Of a stretch of DNA of 64,000 nucleotides, positions 15,568-29,207 are shown one piece after another. Each line of letters starts with the position of its first letter. Within the stretch, counting starts at the first letter, position 1. The position numbers and the translations under genes were made by a program. This stretch comes from Lumbricus terrestris (taxonomy: Eukaryota > Annelida > Clitellata > Crassiclitellata > Lumbricidae): positions 23,016,334 through 23,080,333 of the forward strand of contig OX457042.1 of NCBI GenBank assembly GCA_949752735.1. Reading direction: 5' to 3'. The notes below the pieces were generated by a model, which saw nothing but the letters and a program-made list of their open reading frames with translations, was not told the origin of the DNA and did no database searches.

Positions 15568-18500
15568 ACGAAACGGTAATTTTTCGAAAATTTTATAACT
15601 CAAATTTCTTCATTATCGTGTGTTCAAACGAAGAAATTCCGACGCACTTTCGTTGTCTAGCATCTCCATAATAGGCTGATTAGAAAAATTACGATTTTCA
15701 AGTGAGGTCGAATTTTGGAAAAATCGCTGACCCGGGTATCGTCGTTTCTGGGAAAAATTCGTAAATTTTTGACTATGTCAGAAAGGATTCAAATGGGCTT
15801 TTCTGAGTCCGGGGTCTAATGCAGTCTGCGACTAGAACAAAACAAGCTAGAATTTTGCGATAATATTGACTGATTTCCGCAAAATACGAAACGGTAATTT
15901 TTCGAAAATTTTCCAACTCAAATTTTTTCATTATCGTGTGTTCAAACGAAGAAATTTCGACGGACTTTTGTTGTCTAGCATCTCCATAATAGGCTGGTTA
16001 GAAAAATTACGATTTTCAAGTGAGGTCGAATTTTGGAAAAATCGCTGACCCGGGTATCGTCGTATCTGGGAAAAACTCGTAAAATTTTGAATATTTCAGA
16101 ATGAATTTAAATGGGCTTTTCTGAGTCCGGGGCCTAATGCAGTCTGCGACCAGAACAAAATAAGCGAGAATATTGCGATAATATTGACTGATTTCCGCAA
16201 AATACGAAACGGTAATTTTTCGAAAATTTTGTAACTCAAATTTCTTCATTATCGTGTGTTCAAACGAAGAAATTTCGACGGACTTTTGTTGTTTAGCATC
16301 TCCATAATAGACTGATTAGAAAAATAACGATTTTCAAGTGAGGTCGAATTTTGGAAAAATCGCTGACCCGGGTATCGTCGTTTCTGGAAAAAATTCGTAA
16401 ATTTTTGACTATTTCAGAATGAATTTAAATGGGCTTTTCTGAGTCCGGGGACTAATGCAGTCTGCGACTAGAACAAAACAAGCGAGAATATTGCGATAAT
16501 ATTGACTGATTTCCGCAAAATACGAAACCTATAATTTTTCGAACACTTTATAACTCAAAATTCTTCATTATCGTGTGTTCAAACGAAGAAATTTCGACGC
16601 ACTTTCGTTGTCTAGCATCTCCATCATAGGCTGAATAGAAAAATTACGATTTTCAAGTGAGGTCGAATTTTGGAAAAATCGCTGACCCGGGTATCGTCGT
16701 TTCTGGAAAAAATTCGTAAATTTTTGAATATTTCAGAATGAATTTAAATGGGCTTTTCTGAGTCCGGGGACTAATGCAGTCTGCGACCAGAACAAAACAA
16801 GCGAGAATATTGCGATAATATTGACTGATTTCCGCTAAATACGAAACCTATAATTTTTCGAAAACTTTATAACTCAAATTTTTTCATTATCGTGTGTTCA
16901 AACGAAGAAATTTCGACGCAGTTTCGTTGTCTAGCATCTCCATCATAGGCTGGTTAGAAAAATTACGATTTTCAAGTGAGGTCGAATTTTAGAACAGTCG
17001 CTGACCCGGGTATCGTCGTTTATGGGAAAAATTCGTAAACTTTTGACTATGTCAGAATGGATTCAAATGGGCTTTTCTGAGTCCGCGGTCTAATGCAGTC
17101 TGCGACCAGAACAAAATAAGCGAGAATATTGCGATAATATTGACTGATTTACGCAAAATACGAAACGGTAATTTTTCGAAAATTTTCCAACTCAAATTTC
17201 TTCATTATCGTGTGTTCAAACGAAGAAATTTCGACGGACTTTTGTTGTCTAGCATCTCCATAATAGGCTGGTTAAAATAATGACGATTTTCAAGTGAGGT
17301 CGAATTTTGGAAAAATCGCTGACCCGGGTATCGTCGTTTCTGGAAAAAAATCGTAAATTTTTGAATATTTCAGAATGAATTTAAATGGGCTTTTCTGAGT
17401 CCGGGGACTAATGCAGTCTGCGACCAGAACAAAACAAGCGAAAATATTGCGATAATATTGACTGATTTCCGCTAAATACGAAACCTATAATTTTTCGAAA
17501 ACTTTATAACTCAAATTTCTTCATTATCGTGTGTTCAAACGAAGAAATTTTGACGCAGTTTCGTTGTCTAGCATCTCCATCATAGGCTGGTTAGAAAAAT
17601 TACGATTTTCAAGTGAGGTCGAATTTTAGAAAAGTCGCTGACCCGGGTATCGTTGTTTATGGAAAATATTCGTAAACTTTTGACTATGTCAGAATGGATT
17701 CAAATGGGCTTTTCTGAGTCCGGGGTCTAATGCAGTCTGCGACTAGAACAAAACAAGCTAGAATTTTGCGATAATATTGACTGATTTACGCAAAATACGA
17801 AACGGTAATTTTTCGAAAATTTTCCAACTCAAATTTCTTCATTATCGTGTGTTCAAACGAAGAAATTTCGACGGACTTTTGTTGTCTAGCATCTCCATAA
17901 TAGGCTGGTTAAAATAATGACGATTTTCAAGTGAGGTCGAATTTTGGAAAAATCGCTGACCCGGGTATCGTCGTTTCTGGAAAAAATTCGTAAATTTTTG
18001 AATATTTCAGAATGAATTTAAATGGGTTTTTCTGAGTCCGGGGACTAATGCAGTCTGCGACCAGAACAAAACAAGCGAAAATATTGCGATAATATTGACT
18101 GATTTCCGCAAAATACGAAACCTATAATTTTTCGAAAACTTTATAACTCAAATTTCTTCATTATCGTGTGTTCAAACGAAGAAATTTTGACGCAGTTTCG
18201 TTGTCTAGCATCTCCATCATAGGCTGGTTAGAAAAATTACGATTTTCAAGTGATGTCGAATTTTAGAAAAGTCGCTGACCCGGGTATCGTTGTTTATGGA
18301 AAATATTCGTAAACTTTTGACTATGTCAGAATGGATTCAAATGGGCTTTTCTGAGTCCGGGGTCTAATGCAGTCTGCGACTAGAACAAAACAAGCTAGAA
18401 TTTTGCGATAATATTGACTGATTTCCGCAAAATACGAAACGGTAATTTTTCGAAAATTTTATAACTCAAATTTCTTCATTATCGTGTGTTCAAACGAAGA

Positions 18501-19511
18501 AATTCCGACGCACTTTCGTTGTCTAGCATCTCCATAATAGGCTGATTAGAAAAATTACGATTTTCAAGTGAGGTCGAATTTTGGAAAAATCGCTGACCCG
18601 GGTATCGTCGTTTCTGGGAAAAATTCGTAAATTTTTGACTATGTCAGAAAGGATTCAAATGGGCTTTTCTGAGTCCGGGGTCTAATGCAGTCTGCGACTA
18701 GAACAAAACAAGCTAGAATTTTGCGATAATATTGACTGATTTCCGCAAAATACGAAACGGTAATTTTTCGAAAATTTTCCAACTCAAATTTTTTCATTAT
18801 CGTGTGTTCAAACGAAGAAATTTCGACGGACTTTTGTTGTCTAGCATCTCCATAATAGGCTGGTTAGAAAAATTACGATTTTCAAGTGAGGTCGAATTTT
18901 GGAAAAATCGCTGACCCGGGTATCGTCGTATCTGGGAAAAACTCGTAAAATTTTGAATATTTCAGAATGAATTTAAATGGGCTTTTCTGAGTCCGGGGCC
19001 TAATGCAGTCTGCGACCAGAACAAAATAAGCGAGAATATTGCGATAATATTGACTGATTTCCGCAAAATACGAAACGGTAATTTTTCGAAAATTTTGTAA
19101 CTCAAATTTCTTCATTATCGTGTGTTCAAACGAAGAAATTTCGACGGACTTTTGTTGTTTAGCATCTCCATAATAGACTGATTAGAAAAATAACGATTTT
19201 CAAGTGAGGTCGAATTTTGGAAAAATCGCTGACCCGGGTATCGTCGTTTCTGGAAAAAATTCGTAAATTTTTGACTATTTCAGAATGAATTTAAATGGGC
19301 TTTTCTGAGTCCGGGGACTAATGCAGTCTGCGACTAGAACAAAACAAGCGAGAATATTGCGATAATATTGACTGATTTCCGCAAAATACGAAACCTATAA
19401 TTTTTCGAACACTTTATAACTCAAAATTCTTCATTATCGTGTGTTCAAACGAAGAAATTTCGACGCACTTTCGTTGTCTAGCATCTCCATCATAGGCTGA
19501 ATAGAAAAATT
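13780..19511 (+). repeat. Tandem duplication of a 9-monomer block (2 x 2,866 bp)
   Basis: Positions ~13,780-16,645 and ~16,646-19,511 are adjacent near-identical copies. Examples at exactly 2,866 bp spacing are gtccgcggtc (14,218 / 17,084), cgtatctgggaaaaactcg near 16,060 / 18,926, and the private variant gaaaaataacgatttt near 16,321 / 19,187. This is a higher-order repeat unit present in two copies, nested within the region spanned by the 8,264-bp duplication. Confidence 0.9.
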
Positions 19512-21754
19512 ACGATTTTCAAGTGAGGTCAAATTTTGGAAAAATCGCTGACCCGGGTATCGTCGTTTCTGGGAAAAATTCGTAAATTTTTGACTATGTC
19601 AGAAAGGATTCAAATGGGCTTTTCTGAGTCCGGGGTCTAATGCAGTCTGCGACTAGAACAAAACAAGCGAGAATATTGCGATAATATTGACTGATTTCCG
19701 CAAAATACGAAACCTATAATTTTTCGAAAACTTTATAACTCAAATTTCTTCATTATCGTGTGTTCAAACGAAGAAATTTCGACGCACTTTCGTTGTCTAG
19801 CATCTCCATCATAGGCTGATTAGAAAAATTACGATTTTCAAGTAAGGTCAAATTTTGGAAAAATCGCTGACCCCGGGTATCGTCGTTTCTGGAAAAAATT
19901 CGTAAATTTTTGACTATGTCAGAATGGATTCAAATGGGCTTTTCTGAGTCCGGTGTCTAATGCAGTCTGCGACTAGAACAAAACAAGCTAGAATTTTGCG
20001 ATAATATTGACTGATTTCCGCAAAATAAGAAACGGTAATTTTTCGAAAATTTTGTAACTCAAATTTTTTCATTATTGTGTGTTCAAACTAAGAAATTTCG
20101 ACGGACTTTTGTTGTCTAGCATCTCCATAATAGGCTGGTTAGAAAAATTACGATTTTCAAGTGAGGTCGAATTTTGGAAAAATCGCTGACCCGGGTATCG
20201 TCGTTTCTGGAAAAAATTCGTAAATTTTTGAATATTTCAGAATGAATTTAAATGGGCTTTTCTGAGTTCGGGGCCTAATGCAGTCTGCGACCAGAACAAA
20301 ACAAGCGAGAATATTGCGATAATATTGACTGATTTTCGCAAAATACGAAACCTATAATTTTTCGAAAACTTTATAACTCAAATTTCTTCATTATCGTGTG
20401 TTCAAACTAAGAAATTTTGACGGACTTTTGTTGTCTAGCATCTCCATAATAGACTGATTAGAAAAATTACGATTTTCAAGTGAGGTCGAATTTTGGAAAA
20501 ATCGCTGACCCGGGTATCGTCGTTTCTGGAAAAAATTCGTAAATTTTTGAATATTTCAGAATGAATTTAAATGGGCTTTTCTGAGTCCGGGGACTAATGC
20601 AGTCTGCGACTAGAACAAAACAAGCGAGAATATTGCGATGATATTGACTGATTTCCGCAAAATACGAAACCTATAATTTTTCGAAAACTTTATAACTCAA
20701 ATTTCTTCATTATCGTGTGTTCAAACGAAGAAATTTCGACGCACTTTCGTTGTCTAGCATCTCCATCATAGGCTGATTAGAAAAATTACGATTTTCAAGT
20801 GAGGTCAAATTTTGGAAAAATCGTCGTTTCTGGAAAAAATTCGTAAATTTTTGACTATGTCAGAATGGATTCAAATGGGCTTTTCTGAGTCCGGGGTCTA
20901 ATGCAGACTGCGACTAGAACAAAACAAGCTAGAATTTTGCGATAATATTGACTGATTTCCGCAAAATACGAAAGGGTAATTTTTCGAAAATTTTCCAACT
21001 CAAATTTCTTCATTATCGTGTGTTCAAACGAAGAAATTTCGACGCACTTTCGTTGTCTAGCATCTCCATCATAGGCTGATTAGAAAAATTACGATTTTCA
21101 AGTGAGGTCAAATTTTGGAAATATCGCTGAAACGGGTATCGTCGTTTCTGGAAAAAATTCGTAAATTTTTGAATATTTCAGAATGAATTTAAATGGGCTT
21201 TTCTGAGTCCGGGGACTAATGCAGTCTGCGACCAGAACAAAACAAGCGAAAATATTGCGATAATAATGACTGATTTCCGCTAAATACGAAACGGTAATTT
21301 TTCGAAAATTTTGTAACTCAAATTTTTTCATTATTGTGTGTTCAAACGAAGAAATTTTGACGTACTTTTGTTGTCTAGCATCTCCATAATAGACTGATTA
21401 GAAAAATTACGATTTTCAAGTGAGGTCGAATTTTGGAAAAATCGCTGACCCGGGTATCGTCGTTTCTGAGAAAAATTCGTAAATTTTTGAATATTTCAGA
21501 ATGAATTTAAATGGGCTTTTCTGAGTCCGGGGACTAATGCAGTCTGCGACCAGAACAAAATAAGCGAGAATATTGCGATAATATTGACTGATTTTCGCAA
21601 AATACGAAACGGTAATTTTTCGAACACTTTATAACTCAAATTTCTTCATTATCGTGTGTTCAAACGAAGAAATTTCGACGCACTTTCGTTGTCTAGCATC
21701 TCCATCATAGGCTGATGAGAAAAATTACGATTTTCAAGTGAGGTCAAATTTTGG

Positions 21755-21775
21755 AAAAATCTAGCATATCGTCGT
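21755..21775 (+). repeat. Monomer with CCCGGG box replaced by tctagcat
   Basis: The box reads aaaatctagcatatcgtcg where the duplicate at ~13,495 has the intact gctgacccggg. The inserted octamer tctagcat is identical to part of the gtctagcatctcc element found elsewhere in every monomer, suggesting a templated repair patch. Confidence 0.85.
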
Positions 21776-24700
21776 TTCTGGAAAAATTCGTAAACTTTTG
21801 ACTATGTCAGAATGGATTCAAATGGGCTTTTCTTAGTCCGGGGTCTAATGCAGTCTGCGACTAGAACAAAACAAGCTAGAATTTTGCGATAATATTGACT
21901 GATTTCCGCAAAATACGAGAGGGTAATTTTTCGAAAATTTTATAACTCAAATTTCTTCATTATCGTGTGTTCAAACTAAGAAATTTCGACGGACTTTTGT
22001 TGTCTAGCATCTCCATAATAGGCTGATTAGAAAAATTACGATTTTCAAGTGAGGTCGAATTTTGGAAAAATCGCTGACCCGGGTATCGTCGTTTCTGGAA
22101 AAAATTCGTAAATTTTTGAATATTTCAGAATGAATTTAAATGGGCTTTTCTGAGTCCGGGGACTAATGCAGTCTGCGACCAGAACAAAACAAGCGAGAAT
22201 ATTGCGATAATATTGACTGATTTCCGCTAAATACGAAACCTATAATTTTTCGAAAACTTTATAACTCAAATTTTTTCATTATCGTGTGTTCAAACGAAGA
22301 AATTTCGACGCAGTTTCGTTGTCTAGCATCTCCATCATAGGCTGGTTAGAAAAATTACGATTTTCAAGTGAGGTCGAATTTTAGAACAGTCGCTGACCCG
22401 GGTATCGTCGTTTATGGGAAAAATTCGTAAACTTTTGACTATGTCAGAATGGATTCAAATGGGCTTTTCTGAGTCCGCGGTCTAATGCAGTCTGCGACCA
22501 GAACAAAATAAGCGAGAATATTGCGATAATATTGACTGATTTACGCAAAATACGAAACGGTAATTTTTCGAAAATTTTCCAACTCAAATTTCTTCATTAT
22601 CGTGTGTTCAAACGAAGAAATTTCGACGGACTTTTGTTGTCTAGCATCTCCATAATAGGCTGGTTAAAATAATGACGATTTTCAAGTGAGGTCGAATTTT
22701 GGAAAAATCGCTGACCCGGGTATCGTCGTTTCTGGAAAAAATTCGTAAATTTTTGAATATTTCAGAATGAATTTAAATGGGCTTTTCTGAGTCCGGGGAC
22801 TAATGCAGTCTGCGACCAGAACAAAACAAGCGAAAATATTGCGATAATATTGACTGATTTCCGCTAAATACGAAACCTATAATTTTTCGAAAACTTTATA
22901 ACTCAAATTTCTTCATTATCGTGTGTTCAAACGAAGAAATTTTGACGCAGTTTCGTTGTCTAGCATCTCCATCATAGGCTGGTTAGAAAAATTACGATTT
23001 TCAAGTGAGGTCGAATTTTAGAAAAGTCGCTGACCCGGGTATCGTTGTTTATGGAAAATATTCGTAAACTTTTGACTATGTCAGAATGGATTCAAATGGG
23101 CTTTTCTGAGTCCGGGGTCTAATGCAGTCTGCGACTAGAACAAAACAAGCTAGAATTTTGCGATAATATTGACTGATTTACGCAAAATACGAAACGGTAA
23201 TTTTTCGAAAATTTTCCAACTCAAATTTCTTCATTATCGTGTGTTCAAACGAAGAAATTTCGACGGACTTTTGTTGTCTAGCATCTCCATAATAGGCTGG
23301 TTAAAATAATGACGATTTTCAAGTGAGGTCGAATTTTGGAAAAATCGCTGACCCGGGTATCGTCGTTTCTGGAAAAAATTCGTAAATTTTTGAATATTTC
23401 AGAATGAATTTAAATGGGTTTTTCTGAGTCCGGGGACTAATGCAGTCTGCGACCAGAACAAAACAAGCGAAAATATTGCGATAATATTGACTGATTTCCG
23501 CAAAATACGAAACCTATAATTTTTCGAAAACTTTATAACTCAAATTTCTTCATTATCGTGTGTTCAAACGAAGAAATTTTGACGCAGTTTCGTTGTCTAG
23601 CATCTCCATCATAGGCTGGTTAGAAAAATTACGATTTTCAAGTGATGTCGAATTTTAGAAAAGTCGCTGACCCGGGTATCGTTGTTTATGGAAAATATTC
23701 GTAAACTTTTGACTATGTCAGAATGGATTCAAATGGGCTTTTCTGAGTCCGGGGTCTAATGCAGTCTGCGACTAGAACAAAACAAGCTAGAATTTTGCGA
23801 TAATATTGACTGATTTCCGCAAAATACGAAACGGTAATTTTTCGAAAATTTTATAACTCAAATTTCTTCATTATCGTGTGTTCAAACGAAGAAATTCCGA
23901 CGCACTTTCGTTGTCTAGCATCTCCATAATAGGCTGATTAGAAAAATTACGATTTTCAAGTGAGGTCGAATTTTGGAAAAATCGCTGACCCGGGTATCGT
24001 CGTTTCTGGAAAGAATTTGTAAATTTTTTAATATTTCAGAATGGATTCAAATGGGCTATTCTGAGTCCGGGGACTAATGCAGTCTGCGACCAGAACAAAA
24101 TAAGCGAAAATATTGCGATAATATTGACTGATTTCCGCAAAATACGAAACGGTAATTTTTCGAAAATTTTGTAACTCAAATTTTTTCATTATCGTGTGTT
24201 CAAACTAAGAAATTTCGACGCACTTTCGTTGTCTAGCATCTCCATCATAGGCTGATTAGAAAAATTACGATTTTCAAGTGAGGTCAAGTTTTTAAAAAAT
24301 CGCTGACCCGGGTATCGTCGTTTCTGGAAAAAAATCGTAAATTTTTGACTATGTCAGAATGGATTCAAATGGGCTTTTCTTAGTCCGGGGTCTAATGCAG
24401 TCTGCGACTAGAACAAAACAAGCTAGAATTTTGCGATAATATTGACTGATTTCCGCAAAATACGAGAGGGTAATTTTTCGAAAATTTTCCAACTCAAATT
24501 TCTTCATTATCGTGTGTTCAAACGAAGAAATTTCGACGGACTTTTGTTGTCTAGCATCTCCATAATAGGCTGATTAGAAAAATTACGATTTTCAAGTGAG
24601 GTCGAATTTTGGAAAAATCGCTGACCCGGGTATCGTCGTTTCTGGAAAAAATTCGCAAATTTTTGAATATTTCAGAATGAATTTAAATGGGCTTTTCTGA

Positions 24701-27472
24701 GTCCGGGGACTAATGCAGTCTGCGACTAGAACAAAACAAGCGAGAATATTGCGATAATATTGACTGATTTCCGCAAAATACGAAACCTATAATTTTTCGA
24801 AAACTTTATAACTCAAATTTCTTCATTATTGTGTGTTCAAACTAAGAAATTTTGACGTACTTTTGTTGTCTAGCATCTCCATAATAGACTGATTAGAAAA
24901 ATTACGATTTTCAAGTGAGGTCGAATTTTGGAAAAATCGCTGACCCGGGTATCGTCGTTTCTGGAAAAAATTCGTAAATTTTTGAATATTTCAGAATGAA
25001 TTTAAATGGGCTTTTCTGAGTCCGGGGACTAATGCAGTCTGCGACTAGAACAAAACAAGCGAGAATATTGCGATAATATTGACTGATTTCCGCAAAATAC
25101 GAAACCTATAATTTTTCGAACACTTTATAACTCAAATTTCTTCATTATCGTGTGTTCAAACGAAGAAATTTCGACGCACTTTCGTTGTCTAGCATCTCCA
25201 TCATAGGCTGAATAGAAAAATTACGATTTTCAAGTGAGGTCGAATTTTGGAAAAATCGCTGACCCGGGTATCGTCGTTTCTGGAAAAAATTCGTAAATTT
25301 TTGAATATTTCAGAATGAATTTAAATGGGCTTTTCTGAGTCCGGGGCCTAATGCAGTCTGCGACCAGAACAAAACAAGCGAGAATATTGCGATAATATTG
25401 ACTGATTTTCGCAAAATACGAAACCTATAATTTTTCGAAAACTTTATAACTCAAATTTCTTCATTATCGTGTGTTCAAACTAAGAAATTTTGACGGACTT
25501 TTGTTGTCTAGCATCTCCATAATAGACTGATTAGAAAAATTACGATTTTCAAGTGAGGTCGAATTTTGGAAAAATCGCTGACCCGGGTATCGTCGTTTCT
25601 GGAAAAAATTCGTAAATTTTTGAATATTTCAGAATGAATTTAAATGGGCTTTTCTGAGTCCGGGGACTAATGCAGTCTGCGACTAGAACAAAACAAGCGA
25701 GAATATTGCGATAATATTGACTGATTTCCGCAAAATACGAAACCTATAATTTTTCGAAAACTTTATAACTCAAATTTCTTCATTATCGTGTGTTCAAACG
25801 AAGAAATTTCGACGCACTTTCGTTGTCTAGCATCTCCATCATAGGCTGATTAGAAAAATTACGATTTTCAAGTGAGGTCAAATTTTGGAAAAATCGCTGA
25901 CCCGGGTATCGTCGTTTCTGGAAAAAATTCGTAAATTTTTGACTATGTCAGAATGGATTCAAATGGGCTTTTCTGAGTCCGGGGTCTAATGCAGTCTGCG
26001 ACTAGAACAAAACAAGCTAGAATTTTGCGATAATATTGACTGATTTCCGCAAAATACGAAACGGTAATTTTTCGAAAATTTTCCAACTCAAATTTCTTCA
26101 TTATCGTGTGTTCAAACGAAGAAATTTCGACGGACTTTTGTTGTCTAGCATCTCCATAATAGGCTGGTTAGAAAAATTACGATTTTCAAGTGAGGTCGAA
26201 TTTTGGAAAAATCGCTGACCCGGGTATCGTCGTTTCTGGAAAAAATTCGTAAATTTTTGAATATTTCATAATGAATTTAAATGGGCTTTTCTGAGTCCGG
26301 GGACTAATGCAGTCTGCGACTAGAACAAAACAAGCGAGAATATTGCGATAATATTGACTGATTTCCGCAAAATACGAAACCTATAATTTTTCGAAAACTT
26401 TATAACTCAAATTTCTTCATTATCGTGTGTTCAAACGAAGAAATTTCGACGCACTTTCGTTGTCTAGCATCTCCATAATAGGTTGGTTAGAAAAATTACG
26501 ATTTTCAAGTGAGGTCGAATTTTGGAAAAATCGCTGACCCGGGTATCGTCGTTTCTGGAAAAAATTCGTAAATTTTTGACTATGTCAGAATGGATTCAAA
26601 TGGGCTTTTCTGAGTCCGCGGACTAATGTAGTCTGCGACCAGAACAAAATAAGCGAGAATATTGCGATAGAATTGACTGATTTCCGCATAATACGATGCG
26701 GTAATTTTTCGAATATTTATAACTCAAATTTCTTCATTATCGTGTGTTCAAACGAAGAAATTCCGACGCACTTTTGTTGCCAAAGATCTCCATAAAAGGC
26801 TGGTTAGAAAAATTACGATTTTCAAGTGAGGTCGAATTTTGGAAAAATCGCTGACCCGGGTATCGTCGTTTCTGGAAAAAATTCGTAAATTTTTGACTAT
26901 GTCAGAATGGATTCAAATGGGCTTTTCTGAGTCCGGGGTCTAATGCAATCTGCGACTAGAACAAAACAAGCTAGAATTTTGCGATAATATTGACGGATTT
27001 CCGCAAAATACGAAAGGGTAATTTTTCGAAAATTTTCCAACTCAAATTTCTTCATTATCGTGTGTTCAAACGAAGAAATTTCGACGGACTTTTGTTGTCT
27101 AGCATCTCCATAATAGGCTGGTTAGAAAAATTACGATTTTCAAGTGAGGTCGAATTTTGGAAAAATCGCTGACCCGGGTATCGTCGTTTCTGGAAAAAAT
27201 TCGTAAATTTTTGAATATTTCAGAATGAATTTAAATGGTCTTTTCTGAGTCCTGGGACTAATGCAGTCTGCGACCAGAACAAAACAAGCGAAAATATTGC
27301 GATAATATTGACTGATTTCCGCAAAATACGAAACGCTAATTTTTCGAAAATTTTTTAACTCAAATTTTTTCATTATTGTGTGTTCAAACTAAGAAATTTT
27401 GACGGACTTTTGTTGTCCAGCTTCTCCATAATAGACTGATTAGAAAAATTACGATTTTCAAGTGAGGTCGAA

Positions 27473-27490
27473 TTTTGGAAAAAAATCGTA
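27473..27490 (+). repeat. Short monomer, 33-bp deletion removing the CCCGGG box
   Basis: gaattttggaaaaa is joined directly to aatcgtaaattttt. The lost 33 bp lie between two ggaaaaa direct repeats. The same junction recurs at 43,211-43,220 and 45,406-45,415; those two are copies within the 2,195-bp tandem duplication. The length defect explains why that duplication is 33 bp short of seven monomers. Confidence 0.9.
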
Positions 27491-29207
27491 AATTTTTGAA
27501 TATTTCAGAATGAATTTAAATGGGCTTTTCTGAGTCCGGGGACTAATGCAGTCTGCGACTAGAACAAAACAAGCGAGAATATTGCGATAATATTGACTGA
27601 TTTCCGCAAAATACGAAACCTATAATTTTTCGAAAACTTTATAACTCAATTTTCTTCATTATCGTGTGTTCAAACGAAGAAATTTCGACGCACTTTCGTT
27701 GTCTAGCATCTCCATCATAGGCTGAATAGAAAAATTACGATTTTCAAGTGAGGTCAAATTTTGGAAAAATCGCTGACCCGGGTATCGTCGTTTCTGGAAA
27801 AAATTCGTAAATTTTTGACTATGTCAGAATGGATTCAAATGGGCTTTTCTGAGTCCGGGGTCTAGTGCAGTCTGCGACTAGAACAAAACAAGCTAGAATT
27901 TTGCGATACTATTGACTGATTTCCGCAAAATACGAAACGGTAATTTTTCGAAAATTTTCCAACTCAAATTTCTTCATTATCGTGTGTTCAAACGAAGAAA
28001 TTTCGACGGACTTTTGTTGTCTAGCATCTCCATAATAGGCTGGTTAGAAAAATTACGATTTTCAAGTGAGGTCGAATTTTGGAAAAATCGCTGACCCGGG
28101 TATCGTCGTTTCTGGGAAAAATTCGTAAAATTTTGAATATTTCAGAATGAATTTAAATGGGCTTTTCTGAGTCCGGGGACTAATGCAGTCTGCGACCAGA
28201 ACAAAATAACCGAGAATCTTGCGATAATATTGACTGATTTCCGCAAAATACGAAACCTATAATTTTTCGAAAACTTTATAACTCAATTTTCTTCATTATC
28301 GTGTGTTCAAACGAAGAAATTTCGACGCACTTTCGTTGTCTAGCATCTCCATCATAGGCTGAATAGAAAAATTACGATTTTCAAGTGAGGTCAAATTTTG
28401 GAAAAATCGCTGACCCGGGTATCGTCGTTTCTGGAAAAAATTCGTAAATTTTTGACTATGTCAGAATGGATTCAAATGGGCTTTTCTGAGTCCGGGGTCT
28501 AGTGCAGTCTGCGACTAGAACAAAACAAGCTAGAATTTTGCGATAATATTGACGGATTTCCGCAAAATACGAAACGGTAATTTTTCGAGAATTTTCCAAC
28601 TCAAATTTCTTCATTATCGTGTGTTCAAACGAAGAAATTTCGACGGACTTTTGTTGTCTAGCATCTCCATAATAGGCTGGTTAGAAAAATTACGATTTTC
28701 AAGTGAGGTCGAATTTTGGAAAAATCGCTGACCCGGGTATCGTCGTTTCTGGGAAAAATTCGTAAAATTTTGAATATTTCAGAATGAATTTAAATGGGCT
28801 TTTCTGAGTCCGGGGACTAATGCAGTCATCGACCAGAACAAAATAACCGAGAATATTGCGATAATATTGACTGATTTCCGCAAAATACGAGAGGGTAATT
28901 TTTCGAAAATTTTGTAACTCAAATTTCTTCATTATCGTGTGTTCAAACGAAGAAATTTCGACGGACTTTTGTTGTCTAGCATCTCCATAATAGGTTTGTT
29001 AGAAAAATTACGATTTTCAAGTGAGGTCGAATTTTGGAAAAATCGCTGACCCGGGTATCGTCGTTTCTGGAAAAAAAATCGTAAATTTTTGAATATTTCA
29101 GAATGAATTTAAATGGGCTTTTCTGAGTCCGGGGACTAATGCAGTCTGCGACTAGAACAAAATAAGCGAGAATATTGCGATAATATTGACTGATTTCCGC
29201 AAAATAC

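Larger units (their letters stand above)
11640..24010 (+). repeat. Large segmental duplication inside the array, offset 8,264 bp (~4.1 kb copies)
   Basis: The block ~11,640-15,745 recurs at ~19,905-24,010. Markers at a constant 8,264-bp offset are cggtgtctaatg (11,687 / 19,951), gcgatgatattgac, a 15-bp deletion in the CCCGGG box (12,557 / 20,821), the gaaatatcgctgaaacggg monomer, and ctgatgagaaaaatt (13,448 / 21,712). A replacement at 21,761-21,770 is present only in the right copy, so it arose after duplication. Confidence 0.88.
5380..26270 (+). repeat. Dispersed duplication inside the array, offset 18,431 bp
   Basis: About 2.5 kb at ~5,380-7,840 recurs at ~23,810-26,270. Both copies carry the rare variants agaatttgtaaattttttaa (5,581 / 24,012), gggctattctgag and ggtcaagtttttaaaaaat (5,851 / 24,282), always 18,431 bp apart. 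These markers are absent from the intervening monomers I inspected, so this is a copied block and not array-wide homogenisation. Confidence 0.85.
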